A stretch of 52,457 bases of DNA from Bacteroidales bacterium (GTDB lineage Bacteria; Bacteroidota; Bacteroidia; Bacteroidales; P3): assembly GCA_017561155.1 (NCBI GenBank), contig JAFZDP010000043.1:1-52457 (forward strand), in the 5' to 3' direction. Shown here piece after piece: positions 50,694-52,457 of the stretch; position 1 is the stretch's first letter, and each line of letters starts with the position of its first letter. The notes beneath the pieces were generated by a model. It made no database searches. It saw only the letters and a program-made list of their open reading frames with translations, and was not told where the DNA came from. Position numbers and translations under genes: made by a program.

Positions 50694-50729
50694 GCGTGAG
50701 TTTCTGAAATATGGACTCACGTTTTTTTT
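50694..50729 (+). terminator. Orphan terminator hairpin
   Basis: CGTGAGT (50695-50701) pairs with ACTCACG (50715-50721), followed by eight T. No gene lies upstream on this strand, so it may end a small RNA. Confidence 0.6.
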
Positions 50730-50754
50730 GTTTCACACATCTATACATCTATCC

Positions 50755-51072
50755 AAAAAAGGTAACCCAAAGTAACCAAGGTAACCAAGGTAACCCACTA
50801 TGTTTTTGTGTTTAAGGTTTAATGTTTAAGGTTTAAAGTTTAATGATTACTGGTTATTGGTTACTGGTTACTGGTTAAGATACTCTCTGTGCATTCTATA
50901 CATTCTCTACCCTCTCTACTTTTCTTTACCCCAAAAAGTATACAAGGTATACAAAGGTATACAAGGTATACACTATATTTTTGTAGTTAGAAGTTTTCAA
51001 TTAGGAGTTAGTAGTTTTCTATACTTAAAAGGTAAACAAAGTAAACACAAGGTAAACAGGTAAACCGCTATA
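50755..51072 (-). repeat. Right block of iteron arrays K3', K2', K1' (inverted)
   Basis: K3' at 50755-50801 (GGTAACC copies), K2' at 50933-50977 (GTATAC), K1' at 51027-51072 (GTAAAC). They are the reverse complement of the left block in mirror order. Inverted TTTAAGGTTTAATG and TCTATACATTCTCTAC words lie between them. Confidence 0.85.
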
Positions 51073-51170
51073 TTTTTGAAATATCAAACACAAACTTCAA
51101 GCACGCAGTGGTAGTGTTGTATTATCATGTATGTAATATATAAGTAATAAGTATATAAGTGTATGTATAT

Positions 51171-51375
51171 AAGCATATATAAATGTATTATAACATACTA
51201 ATAATGATATCTATTAAATATAAAAAATATAAGTATATATAAATGTATTATAACATACTAATAATGATATCTATTAAATATAAAAAAATATAAGCATATA
51301 TAAATGTATTATAACATACTAATAATGATATCCAGTGTAATAATAAATATAAAAATATAAGCATATATAATAATA
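51171..51375. repeat. AT-rich ~60-bp tandem repeat, three copies plus a partial
   Basis: The unit starts AAGCATATATAAATGTATTA and contains ACATACTAATAATGATATC. Copies begin at 51171, 51231 and 51292, with a partial at 51359. The first two are almost identical. Confidence 0.85.
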
Positions 51376-51487
51376 TATCTAATATATAAACCCTATGGCA
51401 TATAATACATATAACATTATAAATATCTCTAATATACTATCAAATTCAAACAAGAAAATTGCTCTGCCTGCCACAAACTTTAAAATA

Positions 51488-51722
51488 TATAGTGTATACC
51501 TTGTATACCTTTGTATACCTTGTATACTTTTTTTGTATAGAGGGTAAAGAAAAGTATAGAAAACTAATAACTGACAACTAATAACTACTAACTTCAAAAA
51601 ATATAGTGGGTTACCTTGGTTACTTTGGTTACCTTGGTTACCTTTTTTGGGTAGAGAAAGTATAGAAAGAAATTGTTAACTTCAAAAACATAGTGTTTAC
51701 CTGTTTACTTTGTTTACTTTTT
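51488..51722 (+). repeat. Second forward block of iteron arrays K2, K3, K1
   Basis: K2 at 51488-51534 (TATAC x4), K3 at 51602-51648 (GTTAC x4), and a short K1 at 51690-51722 (TTTAC x3). The order differs from the first block. The words between are ACTAATAACTGACAACTAAT and GGTAGAGAAAG. Confidence 0.85.
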
Positions 51723-51973
51723 GGTATAGAGGGTAGAGAAAGGATAGAAAGTTTAGAATCCTATATACTATATACATAAAGAAGACAGAGGTAGTATGGT
51801 AGTATGAGGTAGTATGGTTTTTTAGAGTGAATGCTATTCACCAGTACCAATTTTAATTTATGCAACTGACAGGGGTAAAATCGCATTGCACTATATAATA
51901 TATTGTGTAAACATTGTCGCACTTTTTTAAATGCTTATACTTGACATCTTGCAGGTGAAATATGTATTATAAA

Positions 51974-52063
51974 CTAAATGCAATTGTAAAAAATGAGAAA
52001 ATGCCTGTTGTTTTAGATACCCACTTCTCATTAAGATTTAGTTAAGAGATACTTACAATTTAG
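51974..52063. other. Nested dyad, possible structured RNA or DNA site
   Basis: Outer arms CTAAAT-AATTGTAA (51974-51988) and TTACAATTTAG (52053-52063); inner arms AATGAGAA (51992-51999) and TTCTCATT (52025-52032). It lies between the forward arrays (51488-51722) and the inverted arrays (52119-52325), the place taken by the HU-like gene in the first set. No ORF. Confidence 0.5.
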
Positions 52064-52118
52064 TGTTTAAGGTATTTTCTATACTTTATATACTTTTTTT
52101 AGTTTGCAGTCTGTTATC

Positions 52119-52325
52119 AAAAGGTAACCAAGGTAACCAAAGGTAACCAAGGTAACCCACTATGTTTTTTTGGGGTAAAGTTTAATGGTTAATGTTTAAG
52201 GTTTAATGTTTAATGTTTAATGGTTAAGATACTTTCTATACATTCTATACATTCTCTACCCTCTCTACTTTTCTTTACTCAAAAAGTATACAAAGTATAC
52301 AAAGGTATACAAGGTATACACTATA
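52119..52325 (-). repeat. Second inverted block of iteron arrays K3', K2'
   Basis: K3' at 52119-52163 (GGTAACC x4) and K2' at 52281-52325 (GTATAC x4), with inverted TTTAATGGTTAATG words between. A K1' may follow outside the window. Confidence 0.85.
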
Positions 52326-52371
52326 TTTTTGTAGTTAGAAGTTATTAGTTTCTATACATTCTATACCTTTT

Positions 52372-52449
52372 TATACTCTCTATACTCTCTATACTCTCTA
52401 TACTCTCTATACTCTCTATACTCTCTATACTCTCTATACTCTCTATACT
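52372..52449. repeat. 9-bp tandem repeat (TATACTCTC)n
   Basis: About eight and a half perfect copies, close to the window edge. The unit contains TATACTCTCTATA, made from the same words as the arrays nearby. Confidence 0.9.
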
Positions 52450-52457
52450 TTCTCTAC

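Noticed and set aside
50857-51063. Small ORFs running through the iteron arrays
   Set aside because: Their translation is low-complexity (repeated Tyr/Leu/Gly/Val words) and follows the DNA repeats; no start signal.
49371-52457. CRISPR array
   Set aside because: The units are only 5-9 bases, there are no unique spacers of 25-40 bases, and no cas genes are present.

Overview
The window looks like chromosome from an anaerobic member of the Bacteroidales. Reasons: genes are AT-rich; several start regions carry the Bacteroidetes promoter (TTG, 19-20 nt, TAnnTTTG); there are two TonB-dependent receptors with N-terminal carboxypeptidase-regulatory domains, several Bacteroidetes-type HU-like proteins, a fused DAHP synthase/chorismate mutase, and a lysine-fermentation enzyme (Kdd). 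No tRNA, rRNA or CRISPR array was recognised. No database search was possible; family names rest on motifs read by eye.

Layout. (a) 1-3962: a compact plus-strand run with two radical-SAM activase paralogues (the first cut by the window edge), three ~100-aa paralogues, a Cys-rich mini-protein, three short paralogues with a shared N-terminus, and two unknown ORFs. (b) ~3980-23580: an accessory region. It holds a pseudokinase/AAA+ fusion, a second pseudokinase N-lobe fused to a beheaded GTPase, two small partner-like proteins, a CbxX-type AAA+ ATPase, two YkvA-like (DUF1232) proteins, an FtsZ C-domain-only protein, a YbjN-like protein, a BspA-type leucine-rich repeat protein, a lipoprotein, a WG-repeat membrane protein, three HU-like proteins, a tandem GNAT protein, a Fic protein, and two damaged genes (AAA_14/DUF4143 ATPase and DUF1016 nuclease). 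Intergenic spaces are full of hairpins and dispersed repeats. Five or six of the transcription units start behind the same non-canonical bipartite element, GATATATT-N15-CTCTATA, which I propose is a dedicated promoter tying the region together as one regulon.

(c) 23817-42404: mostly ordinary housekeeping and transport genes: kdd, a TonB receptor followed by an M16-like protein lacking its zinc motif, DAHP synthase/chorismate mutase, two exported proteins, a K+/H+ or Na+/H+ antiporter, an MTH1187-type thiamine-binding protein, a ZIP metal transporter, RlmD, Mfd, a porin and two small membrane proteins. (d) 42639-49245: a thiamine locus: promoter, TPP riboswitch, TonB receptor, thiL, thiD, thiE, thi4 and a second ThiE/TenI-like protein. 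Thi4 has His at the position of the sacrificial Cys of yeast Thi4, so it should be the catalytic, sulfide-using kind.

(e) 49246-52457: a very unusual non-coding region with one HU-like gene. It contains eleven short iteron arrays of the form TATAGTG-(XAC spacer)x3-4. Within one array all copies share the same triplet X (TTT, TAT or GTT), while the frame around them is shared by all arrays. The arrays are arranged as a large inverted repeat (K1-K2-K3 / HU gene / K3'-K2'-K1'), followed by a second divergent set, a ~60-bp tandem repeat and a 9-bp tandem repeat running to the window edge. Together with the shared promoter in (b), this is the part I consider most likely to be undescribed.
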